DNA of 37,868 nucleotides from a virus. Of the stretch, positions 1-9,000 are shown piece after piece. Below the pieces are notes generated by a model. The model was not told where the DNA came from and did not search any database. It worked only from the letters and a program-made list of their open reading frames with translations. Within the stretch, counting starts at the first letter, position 1. The number at the start of each line of letters is the position of its first letter. Location: IMG/VR virus record IMGVR_UViG_3300046507_000885, positions 1 to 37,868 of that record; one strand, given 5' to 3'. Made by a program: the position numbers and the translations under genes.

Positions 1-30
1 TCTAAAAACGCAAATCACAAAGTTACTGCA

Positions 31-552
31 CTACTTAAAGTTGCTTATCTCTTTGGCGTATGCTTGGCACGCCGCCAGCGCGATCAGTCCCCGGTCACCT
101 TCATCGGTGATGGCGACAATTCGTTGAGCATGCGCTGAGTCAAGTTCGGATCGAACGGCTCCATGAACCACGCCGCCGGCGCCGGTGGCGGAAGGCACTG
201 AATAGCCACTGGCTGAACCCTGGGCGAGGACGACTGACAGCCGCAAATCAGAAGTTGCAAGGCGATCGCGCAAGCGAGCCTGGTCTTTTTGGGCATTGGT
301 CAGTTCCTTGTGGTGAGTCTGATCACTGGCAGATAACCGCTGCTCGAGCGCGAGACGCTTGTTCTGATCAGCGCGAAGCTGATTGGCAGCCGCATTACTG
401 ATGACGGTTAAATCGTCTTGATGTAGTCGGGCCTGTTCCTCGAGCTGCTCGCCGTAGCGCCAATCCTGAATCTGCCAGGTGACTGCCGTGCTACCGGCTA
501 TCAGCATCACGACCAGCGCCAGCACACCGATCAGCTTCTGCGCCGGTGTCAT
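31..552 (-). CDS. Rz: Rz-type i-spanin (inner-membrane lysis protein)
   Basis: About 173 residues. A single hydrophobic segment at residues 7-26 is followed by a long, Gln/Glu/Arg-rich helix (about residues 30-110), which is the i-spanin plan: N-terminal anchor in the inner membrane and a periplasmic coiled coil. Spanins fuse the inner and outer membranes in the last step of lysis. The gene follows the endolysin with a TGATG stop-start overlap, and the Rz1 partner is encoded inside it in another frame, which is the strongest support. The ATG at 552 is preferred; a GTG three bases upstream is also possible. It is the last late gene in the window. Confidence 0.85.
   Translation of the reverse strand: MTPAQKLIGVLALVVMLIAGSTAVTWQIQDWRYGEQLEEQARLHQDDLTVISNAAANQLRADQNKRLALEQRLSASDQTHHKELTNAQKDQARLRDRLATSDLRLSVVLAQGSASGYSVPSATGAGGVVHGAVRSELDSAHAQRIVAITDEGDRGLIALAACQAYAKEISNFK
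84..296 (-). CDS. Rz1: Rz1-type o-spanin lipoprotein nested inside Rz
   Basis: This 70-residue ORF lies wholly inside Rz on the same strand in the +1 frame. It has a basic N-terminus (MPKKTR), a hydrophobic stretch and a lipobox-like ICGC ending at Cys20, the expected lipidated residue. The mature part is rich in proline (about one residue in five), as in known Rz1 proteins. It should be an outer-membrane lipoprotein that binds Rz across the periplasm. The nested layout is known from lambda. Lipobox position -2 is Cys rather than the usual small residue, a minor oddity. Confidence 0.85.
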   Translation of the reverse strand: MPKKTRLACAIALQLLICGCQSSSPRVQPVAIQCLPPPAPAAWFMEPFDPNLTQRMLNELSPSPMKVTGD

Positions 553-977
553 CACGACACATCCCTGAAGAAGACGTGGTGCCCGAGCTTCAGCGTCAGC
601 GTGGCGCCTCGTGACCAGGTTGGCGCCTTCGGCATCGTGGTCGCGTAATAGTGCGTCGCGCCCCCGGTCGGATCCGGCACCTTTCCATCAATCACCTGAT
701 CAGTTGCAATTCGCGCTTGAGCCAGCTCGCGGAACGGGATCTGCTTCGCTCCGGATAAGAACGGGAAGTTCGGGTCATTGGCATTCCAGCAGCTGAACTG
801 GTACTTGGCCTCGCACACGCCGGCATAGCCTTCCCCCCACCACGATTTGTTCCTGCCGTCATTCACACGGTTGCGGATGGTCCAGGCTACGGCGATTTGG
901 CCCGCCAAGCTTTCGCCGCGGGCCTCCCCCCACAACGTGCGTGCGAGGATGTCTCGGTCCTTTTCAGTTGCGGTCAT
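552..977 (-). CDS. Endolysin, SleB-type cell wall hydrolase (Hydrolase_2)
   Basis: About 141 residues, covering one Hydrolase_2 domain. The family signature is clear: LARTLWGEARGE near the N-terminus, with Glu18 the likely catalytic acid, then CW and a Gly/His-rich GGATHYYA segment near residue 108. Such enzymes cut peptidoglycan. No signal peptide or membrane segment is seen, so export would depend on a holin. The ATG at 977 has a GGAG 7 bases upstream; a GTG at 980 is also in frame. The stop overlaps the Rz start. The phage has no lambda R- or T4-type lysozyme elsewhere in the window. Confidence 0.88.
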   Translation of the reverse strand: MTATEKDRDILARTLWGEARGESLAGQIAVAWTIRNRVNDGRNKSWWGEGYAGVCEAKYQFSCWNANDPNFPFLSGAKQIPFRELAQARIATDQVIDGKVPDPTGGATHYYATTMPKAPTWSRGATLTLKLGHHVFFRDVS

Positions 978-993
978 CACTTTTCTCCAGGCG

Positions 994-1014
994 AAAAAAA
1001 ACCGCTCAAGGCGG
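994..1014 (-). terminator. Possible intrinsic terminator before the endolysin gene
   Basis: On the minus strand CCGC-CTTGA-GCGG is followed by eight T residues. The stem is only 4-5 bp, so termination may be partial. It sits between the tail-fibre-associated gene and the endolysin. Confidence 0.45.
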
Positions 1015-1031
1015 CTGGTTCTGTCAGCAAA

Positions 1032-1262
1032 TTATTTCAAGATTTCTGCGACATCCGGGTTCTCTGCAAGAAAAGCTTTCAGTTTCTCAATTGGGTCGGT
1101 TATGACCGGGTCCTCTTTCGGGGCCATAAACTCTAGGTAGCGCGGATCATCGTCTGCCACCTCGCCTTGGTTTGGGTATTCGTTGGGATTCTGTGGCCCG
1201 GCAAATACCGACACCACCACCTGATCGGACGAGTCGGCGAACTGCACCGATAACTTATTCAT
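1032..1262 (-). CDS. Small tail-fibre-associated protein, possible fibre assembly factor
   Basis: A 76-residue acidic protein directly downstream of the tail fibre gene. I do not recognise a named domain. The position and the pattern QFAD...VVVSVFAGPQNP, followed by an acidic middle and a short C-terminal helix (KLKAFLAENPDVAEIL), resemble small fibre assembly or chaperone proteins of Pseudomonas phages. The second ATG (1262) is chosen because GAGG lies 7 bases before it, while the first ATG (1268) has almost no spacing. The fibre-assembly role is inferred from position. Confidence 0.6.
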   Translation of the reverse strand: MNKLSVQFADSSDQVVVSVFAGPQNPNEYPNQGEVADDDPRYLEFMAPKEDPVITDPIEKLKAFLAENPDVAEILK

Positions 1263-1271
1263 GGTCATGCC

Positions 1272-2198
1272 TCAGAATGTATATGACGAAATAACGATCA
1301 GGCTGATCAAAGTGCCCGCGCTGGTGGTGGCCGTGTAGAACATCGTTTGCTGCGTCAACATGGAAACCGAAAACGCGCTTGTAGCGTTGGTATAGCCGCC
1401 CTCGATGATCGTCTGATCCAATCCTGAAGAGTTACTTGAGATCTGGCCCAAGTTGTTTGCTTGGGAAGAAGACCCCACGCGCATATAACCTTTGGCGGTT
1501 TTTGCATTCGGAGGGACAGCTGCCGCCAACGATAGAGAAACGAACGACGCCTGCTGAACGTTCGACGACAGGACCTGGATGTTTGCAAAGGCAACTTGTC
1601 TGCCCTGCATAAACCCAACAGCAAATTGTCCAGAGCCTGTAGTGGGCCAGACTCCTACCAGCGCCGACGCCGTGTAGCCGGCTGGCATATTCGCACCGGA
1701 GTAAGCCTCAGTTTGCACCGATGAAGTCGCGTTCTTGGCGAGCAGCGCACTGACACCGGTAGTCGGGTTGTAAATAGCATAGATGGCCACGTAGCCACTG
1801 GCGGGAGAGGCGCCTGTATCCATGCCGCCAGCACCGGTCGAGCCCAGGTTGATTGTTTTATTGAACACAGAGAGAGTCCATGCCGCTCCACCCAATGCCG
1901 ATTTAACAACCACCTCATCGGCAGTGAGGGTCGCACTTGCTGACGCTGAAGCTACCGTCATCCTTGCATTCAACGCTCCGCCTACGACGGAAGTTGAAGG
2001 TTTTCTAAGCGAGTCCAGTAAATCGCTCGAACGGCCTTTGACCGGTGTAACGCCAGCGGCGATAAGCACGGAAATTACGTTCTCCTGAAGATCATTCAGC
2101 CAATCATCAGTAACCATCGTTGCCTGGGTGCCGCTGACTGGATCTCCATCAGTAAACAGGTGGTCTACAGTGGCGCCAGGCCCATCAATTCTGTGCAT
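1272..2198 (-). CDS. Tail fibre protein
   Basis: 308 residues. The N-terminus (MHRIDGPGATVDHLFTDGDP followed by a TDDWLN-LQENV motif) is typical of fibres of Pseudomonas phages and contractile tailocins and should dock to the baseplate. The remainder is a low-complexity, Ala/Ser/Thr/Gly-rich beta-type region that would form the host-binding trimer. There is no collagen-like repeat or recognisable peptidase. It lies between the gp48-type baseplate gene and the small fibre-associated gene, as in Mu. It probably determines host range. Confidence 0.85.
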   Translation of the reverse strand: MHRIDGPGATVDHLFTDGDPVSGTQATMVTDDWLNDLQENVISVLIAAGVTPVKGRSSDLLDSLRKPSTSVVGGALNARMTVASASASATLTADEVVVKSALGGAAWTLSVFNKTINLGSTGAGGMDTGASPASGYVAIYAIYNPTTGVSALLAKNATSSVQTEAYSGANMPAGYTASALVGVWPTTGSGQFAVGFMQGRQVAFANIQVLSSNVQQASFVSLSLAAAVPPNAKTAKGYMRVGSSSQANNLGQISSNSSGLDQTIIEGGYTNATSAFSVSMLTQQTMFYTATTSAGTLISLIVISSYTF

Positions 2199-2201
2199 GT
2201 G

Positions 2202-2792
2202 TCAGTCTCCGTAGGCGAAGAGCGCGATTGTGTGCGCGGGTTTCAATTGATTTAATTTGCATTCAAGGGTGTCATTGCCCCACGTGCGCAGCCGCTCACC
2301 AGCAGCAGAACGACCAGCCCGGAATTCCGTGACGCTCACTTCGGGTGCCCTGACAAGCCAGGTGAAAGCCCAGGGCCCGTTGGTCAAGGAATCGCCAGCG
2401 ACAGAGGCACCAGCCCTAAAAGGCCTAAACTCCTCGATCGTTACTGTGTAGCCGAGCGATGCGGCGATCCCAATGAAGTAGTTCGCCGACTGCCCACCAG
2501 TGCTGGTGAGCTTGGTTAGTAGCGCGCTACGCCTGCCCTGTATCGTTTCCTCCAGCACACCAGAGCATTTGTCAGGAAGGCCCGCCACACGCTCCCAGTC
2601 CGGGAGAAGTTCCAAGGCCGTGGCTGGATTTGCCTCTTGAGGCAAAGCGCTTGCTCGCCCATCAACCCGCGCGAGCTCTATCGACATCCCGTCCAGAAGG
2701 TCGTGGAGTGTTGTGCCAGGGTCACGGGGGAAGGCTTGTCCAGGGGGAAGCAGCGCTTTCAGCTGCTCCCTGTATTCAGCAGCTGTTGGCAT
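2202..2792 (-). CDS. Baseplate wedge protein, DUF2313 / Mu gp48 (YmfQ) family
   Basis: 196 residues, the usual length. The N-terminus YREQLKALLPPGQAFPRDPGTTLHDLLDGM and the following ELLPDWERVAGLPDKC motif are characteristic of the YmfQ/DUF2313 family. In Mu, gp48 joins gp47 in the baseplate periphery and the fibres attach here. The order gp47-like, gp48-like, fibre is conserved. The start is 8 bases after the stop of the gene upstream, so translation is probably coupled. Confidence 0.9.
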   Translation of the reverse strand: MPTAAEYREQLKALLPPGQAFPRDPGTTLHDLLDGMSIELARVDGRASALPQEANPATALELLPDWERVAGLPDKCSGVLEETIQGRRSALLTKLTSTGGQSANYFIGIAASLGYTVTIEEFRPFRAGASVAGDSLTNGPWAFTWLVRAPEVSVTEFRAGRSAAGERLRTWGNDTLECKLNQLKPAHTIALFAYGD

Positions 2793-2800
2793 TGCGCCTC

Positions 2801-3859
2801 CTACAGGCTGGAAAAGGTGAGTGTCCCGAGAGTTGCCATATGGCCGGTGGCGTACAAAACGTCAGCCGTTGGTGTGACGATCTGGTTGTTGTTTTCGCCA
2901 GCGGCCAGAGACACTGCCTCACGCAAGCGACTGATCAGGATCGGGCCACCAGGTGCAGAGTCTCGGTCGATCAAGTCCGCCAGTTCGGCACGCACTGCGT
3001 TTTGGACCGAAGTGGTATTTGGTGAAAGCTTGATGCTCATGTTGAGCGGATCGGCAATCGGGGCCGCGACAAAGACCTGAGCGGTCACTGGCCGACGAGC
3101 GTTGATGTACGCCTGGACTTCAGCCACCTTTGCCGGTGACGGGATAATGCTCACATCTTCATCGCACACGAACAGCACGGTTACAGTTCCCGTGCCCATC
3201 TGGAGCGGGTAGACCCAAACCCGGGTGACACCCGCGACTTCCAACGCCCATTGCTCGTAGTCAAAGGACGCACCGCCGTGCGGCGGTTGTTGGATCCGCG
3301 CTAACAATCTTGCCAGCAGGCGCTCATCCGACTCAACGTCGACACCGCCTTCTAGCTTGGTGGTCGTGGTACCGGTCGATTGCACGCCTGCGATTGGCGA
3401 CAGCAGGAAGATCGGTAAGCCAGAGCCAAAGTTTCCAGCCTCCCCGGCCTCAAGCGCCAGGACTGGAACTATCAGAGGCCCCACCCCAAATACTGCATCT
3501 CCGAGCACCCGGTATTGAATGCCGTCTTGTCGCTGCACAATGGTGCCATTGAGGATAGTGGAGCCTGTATTACCGGAAAAAACGACCTGCCCAGCAGCAA
3601 ATCCGGCAGTCTTGCGGATGACTTTCCAGATCGCTGCCCAGCGTTCGAGGTACTCCTTCTCAGCGGTGTCGATAATCGACTGCTTGGCAATCCAGTCGAG
3701 ATAGCCGTACAGCATGTGAACTGCACCGGCCTCTGATTGGCCGACAATCCCCAGCAGCGATCGGCGAAGCACCGCGCTATCAACACCAGTCACTCGGCTG
3801 CTGATATCGGTGATCACGCGGTCGATCAGCTCGGTCAGTGTTGGTCGAGCAAATGGCAT
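2801..3859 (-). CDS. Baseplate J-like protein, Mu gp47 family
   Basis: About 352 residues from the ATG at 3859, which overlaps the upstream stop (TGATG) and follows an AGAGG 8 bases away. Features of the BaseplateJ family include the N-terminal PTLTELIDRVITDI segment, the AGEAGNFGSG turn near the middle and the C-terminal GENNNQIVTPTADV. These proteins build the wedge of contractile-tail baseplates. A longer reading frame to 3892 exists but would add an unlikely leader that overlaps the gp46-like gene. Confidence 0.92.
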   Translation of the reverse strand: MPFARPTLTELIDRVITDISSRVTGVDSAVLRRSLLGIVGQSEAGAVHMLYGYLDWIAKQSIIDTAEKEYLERWAAIWKVIRKTAGFAAGQVVFSGNTGSTILNGTIVQRQDGIQYRVLGDAVFGVGPLIVPVLALEAGEAGNFGSGLPIFLLSPIAGVQSTGTTTTKLEGGVDVESDERLLARLLARIQQPPHGGASFDYEQWALEVAGVTRVWVYPLQMGTGTVTVLFVCDEDVSIIPSPAKVAEVQAYINARRPVTAQVFVAAPIADPLNMSIKLSPNTTSVQNAVRAELADLIDRDSAPGGPILISRLREAVSLAAGENNNQIVTPTADVLYATGHMATLGTLTFSSL

Positions 3860-4326
3860 CAGGCAGACCTCTTCGCGGCTTGCGCCGACCATTCGTAATT
3901 ATATTGATAGCGAACCGGAGAACCGGTCGGCCGGAAAATATCGACGAGGATCAGCATCCAGCCCCGCGCCACAAACTCGGCGGTGACCTCGACGCGCGTG
4001 GCGACCAGGTCCTCTACCATCCAGGCTAGGGCTTCCCGGCAATATTGCTGGGCCCGGCCAAGGACTTGCGGAAGCTGCTTTTCACGGGCCAGCAGCCACA
4101 ACAGTGAACCGGTCTGATCGGATGGCGTGGCGTTTGCGATATCACCCCAGTAGCCGCGCAGGTCGTCCTGCGGCAGCTCGACAGGGATCTGCTCGGGGCT
4201 GGCCCGGCGATCGGTGAAGAGGCTGATGATCACGGCAGTTTGCAGGCCGTCGTCGCGTGCCAGGTCGAAGCCCGACAAGAGCAACTCCCCGCCGCTTTCG
4301 GTCATTATCATTGCGGCATCAGCCAT
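3859..4326 (-). CDS. Baseplate wedge protein, Mu gp46 (GP46) family
   Basis: 155 residues. The GP46 family is recognised from the alternating pattern around GLQTAVIISLFTDRRA, the conserved RGYWGD motif and the SLLWLL-REK segment. Mu gp46 is a small lysozyme-less wedge protein, equivalent in role to P2 gpW. It overlaps both neighbours by a few bases, so the baseplate genes form one translationally coupled run. Confidence 0.92.
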   Translation of the reverse strand: MADAAMIMTESGGELLLSGFDLARDDGLQTAVIISLFTDRRASPEQIPVELPQDDLRGYWGDIANATPSDQTGSLLWLLAREKQLPQVLGRAQQYCREALAWMVEDLVATRVEVTAEFVARGWMLILVDIFRPTGSPVRYQYNYEWSAQAAKRSA

Positions 4327-4841
4327 CAGATAGGCGCTCCTGAGTTGCCACTGCCGGCGGTGACGCCGCTGTGTTGATGAGTGCTGCCGATGTTCTTACT
4401 GTTGTTCGTGATGGTGCCGGTGGTCGTGATGTTGCCGATCACCTCAAGATCGCCGATGAGTTTGATCGTCGGTGCCTGGGCTTCGAGATGCTGAACGGCG
4501 GTGACCTTGACCATCTCTCGCAGCAACTCGATCTTGTTGCCCAGGTCGTCATAGATGGCGACCTCACCAGCCAGCAGGGGGATCCGGTACCGGCGGTCAT
4601 CGACCACCAGAACAATCCCTTGCTCGCGATTGCCTCCAAGGAAGGCCACCGCTACATCACCACCCAGCGGGTGACTGGTGAAGCCATAGTTCTGCATGTG
4701 TTCAAGGCCGTCGCGCAGCTCGTCCTTCAGCAGTTCCACCTGGACCTGCTGACGAGGGCCTGTGTCGGTCACAGCACGTAACACACCTCGGCCAAACATC
4801 ATCATGACCCGGCTTCCAATGTCTCGAAGCGCTTCATTCAT
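4326..4841 (-). CDS. Central baseplate spike, Mu gp45 / P2 gpV type
   Basis: 171 residues. An N-terminal OB-like part (residues about 15-90, including PLGGDVAVAFLGGNREQG) is followed by a repetitive beta-helix stretch and a C-terminal HQH (His155 and His157). In Mu gp45 and P2 gpV such an HxH motif at the tip holds an iron ion. The trimer forms the membrane-piercing needle under the tail tube. The Gly/Ser-rich C-terminus after HQH is short, so this looks like a complete spike. Confidence 0.92.
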   Translation of the reverse strand: MNEALRDIGSRVMMMFGRGVLRAVTDTGPRQQVQVELLKDELRDGLEHMQNYGFTSHPLGGDVAVAFLGGNREQGIVLVVDDRRYRIPLLAGEVAIYDDLGNKIELLREMVKVTAVQHLEAQAPTIKLIGDLEVIGNITTTGTITNNSKNIGSTHQHSGVTAGSGNSGAPI

Positions 4842-5962
4842 TTCGGCGATTCCTCTTCCCCAATGGCCTCAGCCCAAATGTTTCGGCCACCCTTTTTCCC
4901 GGCCTTCCCTTTCTTGTCTTTCTTCCCGTCCGGCGGCTCAGGGTCGAAGGCTTGGGGGCTGACGATTTCAAGCTTGGCAGTGGTCCCGCCCTCGCCTCGC
5001 TCATACGTCACCTGGCGGATAAGCATCCACCCATCCATTCGAAGCCAAGCCGACCGCACATAAACCAACAGACCCGGCTCCCACAAAGGACCGCCAGGGC
5101 TTTGCCGCCACCCCTGAACCTCAACGCTCGCCGCGGCAGATTTCCCGATGCGGCTATTGGCTTCCCACGTTGCGCGGTCCTGCAGGCTTGAGGAGGTGCC
5201 GCCAGTCTCGGCAACCAGCAGCATCGGCCGATATCGACTAATTCCACTGTCGGTTACACCGCCTGAGATGTGCGCTTCTGTTTCGCCGGTGCTGTCAGGG
5301 CTGTAGCTGGCCTGCCCTTTCACCAGGTAGCTGCTGAACCGTTGGCTGTGATCGATGGTGCCGCTGGCGTTCTTGATATTTTCGCCCTGCACCAGAGAGA
5401 CCTGGGCGCGACGCGCGCCAGCACGAGTGATGAGGAGCCCGCCTGCGCCGTCAGGCATCAGCAACGCTTTACGCTGCCTGGCGTAACGCTCGATCGCTTT
5501 GAAAGCTGTCTCACCCTGTTGCAGCTTGCAGACTGGGAAAGGTTCCCCCACATCAATCTCCGCTGTGACGGTCACCCCAAATGGCGCTGCGAGGATCTTC
5601 GCGAAGGTGAGCAGGTTGATGTTTTTCCACTCATCAGGCGTGTGCACGGCGCTGCAATCAACCAGGTCCGCAACCTTGTCCCGACCTTGAATGTTGATGG
5701 TGTGGTCGGTGGCGCTGTAGGACGGTTTGAAAATATCGACGTAGCCAATCACCATCGGAAAGCCCGCCAGACGAACTTCGCAGGCGTCACCCGGGAGAAT
5801 TGGCCAGGGCTCTACCTGGGCTGGCGAGCTATCGCCGGCCTCCCATCGCTCCGTGAGTGAGGAGGTGAACGCGGTTGTCGCGGCATCGATCGCCCGGGTA
5901 ACCCCGAGGGAAGTCCAGCCCGAGTAGTTCATTCCGTTAACCAGCAGTTCGAGGTCATCCAT
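4838..5962 (-). CDS. Baseplate hub protein, Mu gp44 (gpP) / gpD type
   Basis: About 374 residues from the ATG at 5962, which has GAGGT 8 bases upstream; a TTG at 5968 is also in frame. The order of motifs (LLVNGMNYSGWTSLGVTRAIDAA, a PGDACEVRLAG turn and INIQGRDKVADLVDCSA) matches the Mu gp44 family of hub proteins. The hub sits between tail tube and spike. The C-terminus is Lys/Gly-rich (KKDKKGKAGKKGG) and probably flexible. Overlaps both neighbours. Confidence 0.9.
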   Translation of the reverse strand: MDDLELLVNGMNYSGWTSLGVTRAIDAATTAFTSSLTERWEAGDSSPAQVEPWPILPGDACEVRLAGFPMVIGYVDIFKPSYSATDHTINIQGRDKVADLVDCSAVHTPDEWKNINLLTFAKILAAPFGVTVTAEIDVGEPFPVCKLQQGETAFKAIERYARQRKALLMPDGAGGLLITRAGARRAQVSLVQGENIKNASGTIDHSQRFSSYLVKGQASYSPDSTGETEAHISGGVTDSGISRYRPMLLVAETGGTSSSLQDRATWEANSRIGKSAAASVEVQGWRQSPGGPLWEPGLLVYVRSAWLRMDGWMLIRQVTYERGEGGTTAKLEIVSPQAFDPEPPDGKKDKKGKAGKKGGRNIWAEAIGEEESPK

Positions 5963-7250
5963 CAGCAAGCACCTCGAGCTGATTGCCCCCGATCAAAAAG
6001 CCGGGGTGTCGTGGGCCATTACGAATAGCGACTTCATCGGCCCGGCCGGCGTCCCCATAGATCTGATAAGCCACCAACAAAGAAGGCAGCGTCTCTTTCG
6101 GCACGTACTGGACGATCCGAGCGAGGTCCTGTTCAGGATTCGGCACCGCCTGCACGACACTGGTTCGCAAATCCGAAAGCGTCACGTAAACCTCATCGTC
6201 CGGAGTGGCTTCGCTTTCAGCATCAATACGGTCAACGAGTTCTTCGCGGACCTTGATCGCCGCCTGATAGCTGTCGTAGACCGTGGGCGTAATCGTGGTT
6301 CGCACATTCGAAGTCTGAGCAGACGATTGCGCAGCGGTTGGAGCCCTCCCCGGAACGGCTGGGACCGGCGCTGATACCGTGGTCTGCGTTACCACTGCGG
6401 CCTTCGCGGCTTCGGCAATTGCGACCTGGCGCACCAGCGCGTTCAGAGCAACCGTGTTCGTGGCCTGCTGACGGCGGCTCGGTGTTGAGGTGCTGCCCGA
6501 ATAACTGGACGGCGACCAGTCAAAAAGACTGGTCAGCATGCTCAACGCATTGCTACCGAAAGCCGCGCGGACCGATCCAAACAAACCGGTGATCCTGCTG
6601 ACCATGTTCAACGGCTGCTGGACCAGGCTATAAGCGTCTGCGGCAAGTCCCTTCGCCTGCTGGTAGAAGTCAGACGCGGCTTGCAGGTCTCCGGCAAAGC
6701 TCAAGCCTGGGGCCGCCATGAATTCGCCAAGCTCAGAAAGCCCGGCCACCGCCGACTGGGCGACGTACGCAGGAAACCCAGTAGTCAGGAAATCGGAGAC
6801 AAAACTTTTCTCAGCAGCCGCGGTGACGGCATTGCCCTTCGCGCTGATGGCATTGACGGTGTCGACCTTCGCCGATGGGTAGGACGCCTCCCCTGCTTCG
6901 AGGAAGGTCAGCTTCACCATGCACATGCCGCCTTCGGTAGCGCTCTCGCTGATCCCAAGGCCCCGGCATTCGACAGTCATCTCGCCGCGGTACGGGTGAA
7001 CGAGAATGCCAGGGCCTGCGGTTTCGCAGGCCGTCTCCAGTTCGTCACGCTGGGTCTGGTAATCCGCCCCGATCAGATAGCCGGAAACGGAGAATTCACG
7101 AGCCTTGCGGCCGAGGTCTTCAGTGTAAGGAACGTCGCGTTGGGCATGCTCGTGCACCGCTTGGCGGCGACCATGCGTACTGTCTGCGGACTCTACAAAA
7201 AAAGAAACGCCGCGAAAGCTCGCGGCGCGGTAGTTGTCTCTCCAGCCCAT
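5955..7250 (-). CDS. DNA circulation-type baseplate/tail protein, Mu gp43 (gpN) family
   Basis: 431 residues. The N-terminal 100 residues (MGWRDNYRAASFRGVSFFVE and HEHAQRDVPYTEDLGRKAREFSVSGYLIG) are the DNA circularization N-terminal domain (PF07157). Despite the name, the Mu homologue is a tail/baseplate component, and the position between tape measure and hub supports this. The middle is Ala/Ser-rich and variable; the C-terminus ends with an ARIVQYVPKETLPSLLVAYQIYGDA motif common in this family. Confidence 0.9.
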   Translation of the reverse strand: MGWRDNYRAASFRGVSFFVESADSTHGRRQAVHEHAQRDVPYTEDLGRKAREFSVSGYLIGADYQTQRDELETACETAGPGILVHPYRGEMTVECRGLGISESATEGGMCMVKLTFLEAGEASYPSAKVDTVNAISAKGNAVTAAAEKSFVSDFLTTGFPAYVAQSAVAGLSELGEFMAAPGLSFAGDLQAASDFYQQAKGLAADAYSLVQQPLNMVSRITGLFGSVRAAFGSNALSMLTSLFDWSPSSYSGSTSTPSRRQQATNTVALNALVRQVAIAEAAKAAVVTQTTVSAPVPAVPGRAPTAAQSSAQTSNVRTTITPTVYDSYQAAIKVREELVDRIDAESEATPDDEVYVTLSDLRTSVVQAVPNPEQDLARIVQYVPKETLPSLLVAYQIYGDAGRADEVAIRNGPRHPGFLIGGNQLEVLADG

Positions 7251-7263
7251 GGGGTGGCTCCGA

Positions 7264-9000
7264 TTAATTCGCCATTGAGTAGCCCAGGTTCGTATCGAAC
7301 TGCGCTCCCTGGCTGCCCTCGGTTTTGACCTTCGTGCCCGATGGCATATTTGAGAAGTCCACCTTCACCCGAACCTCGGATGGAGGTGCAGCTACGATCT
7401 TCGCCGTGTCGTTACCGACCTGTACCGCACGGCGGCCGATGTCAGACAACTCCTTTTCTGCGCCGGGAGCAGCGGCGCCCAACTCGGGCGCTGTCGATCT
7501 TTCAGCTGTTTGATCTAGGGCTGATTCGGAACTGGTGTCAGCTGGCTGGTCACTGGTGGAAATTTCAATCCCCAGCATCTTGGCCGCCCAATCGGGAATG
7601 GCGCTTTTCATCGCGCTAATTGCGTCCTTGACCTTGGCACCCAGGATCGCACCAAGGTCCCATCCAGTCAGGTACTTCACCAACCCCATGAACGCCTCGG
7701 TCATCAGCGTGACCGGGTTGTATTCCTTCCAGAGTTTCCAGATGCCGTTGATGATCCCGTCGCTGAAGGCGGCCTTCACGCCCGCCCACTTCTCTTCGAA
7801 GAAGGCCACGATCTGGTCCCAGTTCTGATAAATGATGTACGCGGCAGCGGCGATCAGGGCGATCGCCGCAAGGAACCAGCCAACAGGCGTTGTGGCGATA
7901 GCAATGCCGAGGCCTTTGAAAGCAATCCCCAGATTGAAGATGCTGACAACGAGCCCGCCACCGATGTACGCACCCACCGCGGCCAGAATCACATTGGCTC
8001 CACCGAAGGTATCGGCAAGCCAACCCACCGCGCTGATCACCGGTTGAATGCCGTCGTACAGATCGCCGAGGAAGCCGACGATTTTCTCGATGTTGCCCGG
8101 CAGATTCTTCGCAAATGCTGCAGCGAACGCTTCAATCTGAGGGCGGTATTTGACGATCGACTCAGTGAGCCAGGTCGACATCTTGCTGAGTTCTGGCACG
8201 AGAGCGGTGCCGATGATGTTGCCCACTCCGCCAACGGCAGCCTTGAGCGTGTCAAGGATGTCACCGAACGCTTCGCCGTCCCTGACAGCGTCATCAGACA
8301 GGACGATGCCAAGGCGCCGAGCCTCGGCAGCCATGTCTTTGATGCCAGCTCCGCCGCCCTTGATCAACGGCAGAAGCTCAGTTGCACTTTTGCCAAACAC
8401 CTTCACGGCCGCTTGCGCCTGCAGCGTCGGGTCTTTGATCTTCGAGATTCGATCAACGAAGGTATCGAACAATTGATCGGTGCTTTTCAGCTTCCCGCCG
8501 GCGTCCCGAATGTTGATGCCCAGGCCAGAAAACATATCCTTGAGTTCTTTCGAACCCTTGGTCGCGGCACCGACATTGATGTTCATCTTTTGCAGGGCGC
8601 CCGCCAACACCTCGGACGAAGAGCCAGTCAGCTTGGCGGCAAAGCCCAGCTCCTGGAATCGCTCACGGCTGATGCCGGTCCTCTCGGCGGTATCACCGAT
8701 TAATCCGGTCGCGTCCGCATACCCGTTGATGAACACACCGAGCGCGGCCCCCGTGATACCCAGCGTTGCGCCGAGGCCCATCAACTTTGCCGAGCTGGCA
8801 CCCACTGCGCTACCGACACCCCCGACGGCGTGCCCAACGTTCTTCAAACTATTGGTGAAAATGGGCAGGCCGGTTCGGTCGATTGCGCGACCGACGCCAG
8901 CAGTGAACCCCTGAACCTTGCCCAGCATCCCGCGCAGCGGAGCAGTCAGCCGGTCAACAGCACCGATGATGACGCTTAATCCGTAGCCTTTGTCTGCCAC
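7264..9000 (-). CDS. Tail tape measure protein
   Basis: About 578 residues, short for a tape measure, which implies a short contractile tail. Features: N-terminal GYGLSVIIGAVDRLTAPLRGM, long Ala/Gly-rich helices, a TMP core (DTAERTGISRERFQELGFAAKLTG...) at about 120-280, and strongly hydrophobic segments near 345-395. The start is uncertain: a GTG at 9009 has AGAGGA directly against it, while a GTG at 9000 has the same site about 9 bases away, so 9000 is preferred. The frameshift extension of the upstream chaperone overlaps this start by 25 bases. Confidence 0.88.
   Translation of the reverse strand: MADKGYGLSVIIGAVDRLTAPLRGMLGKVQGFTAGVGRAIDRTGLPIFTNSLKNVGHAVGGVGSAVGASSAKLMGLGATLGITGAALGVFINGYADATGLIGDTAERTGISRERFQELGFAAKLTGSSSEVLAGALQKMNINVGAATKGSKELKDMFSGLGINIRDAGGKLKSTDQLFDTFVDRISKIKDPTLQAQAAVKVFGKSATELLPLIKGGGAGIKDMAAEARRLGIVLSDDAVRDGEAFGDILDTLKAAVGGVGNIIGTALVPELSKMSTWLTESIVKYRPQIEAFAAAFAKNLPGNIEKIVGFLGDLYDGIQPVISAVGWLADTFGGANVILAAVGAYIGGGLVVSIFNLGIAFKGLGIAIATTPVGWFLAAIALIAAAAYIIYQNWDQIVAFFEEKWAGVKAAFSDGIINGIWKLWKEYNPVTLMTEAFMGLVKYLTGWDLGAILGAKVKDAISAMKSAIPDWAAKMLGIEISTSDQPADTSSESALDQTAERSTAPELGAAAPGAEKELSDIGRRAVQVGNDTAKIVAAPPSEVRVKVDFSNMPSGTKVKTEGSQGAQFDTNLGYSMAN

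Noticed and set aside
1-30. Possible attachment site at the left edge
   Set aside because: Only 30 bases are present and no repeat of the right end is available, since the window stops at the integrase stop codon.
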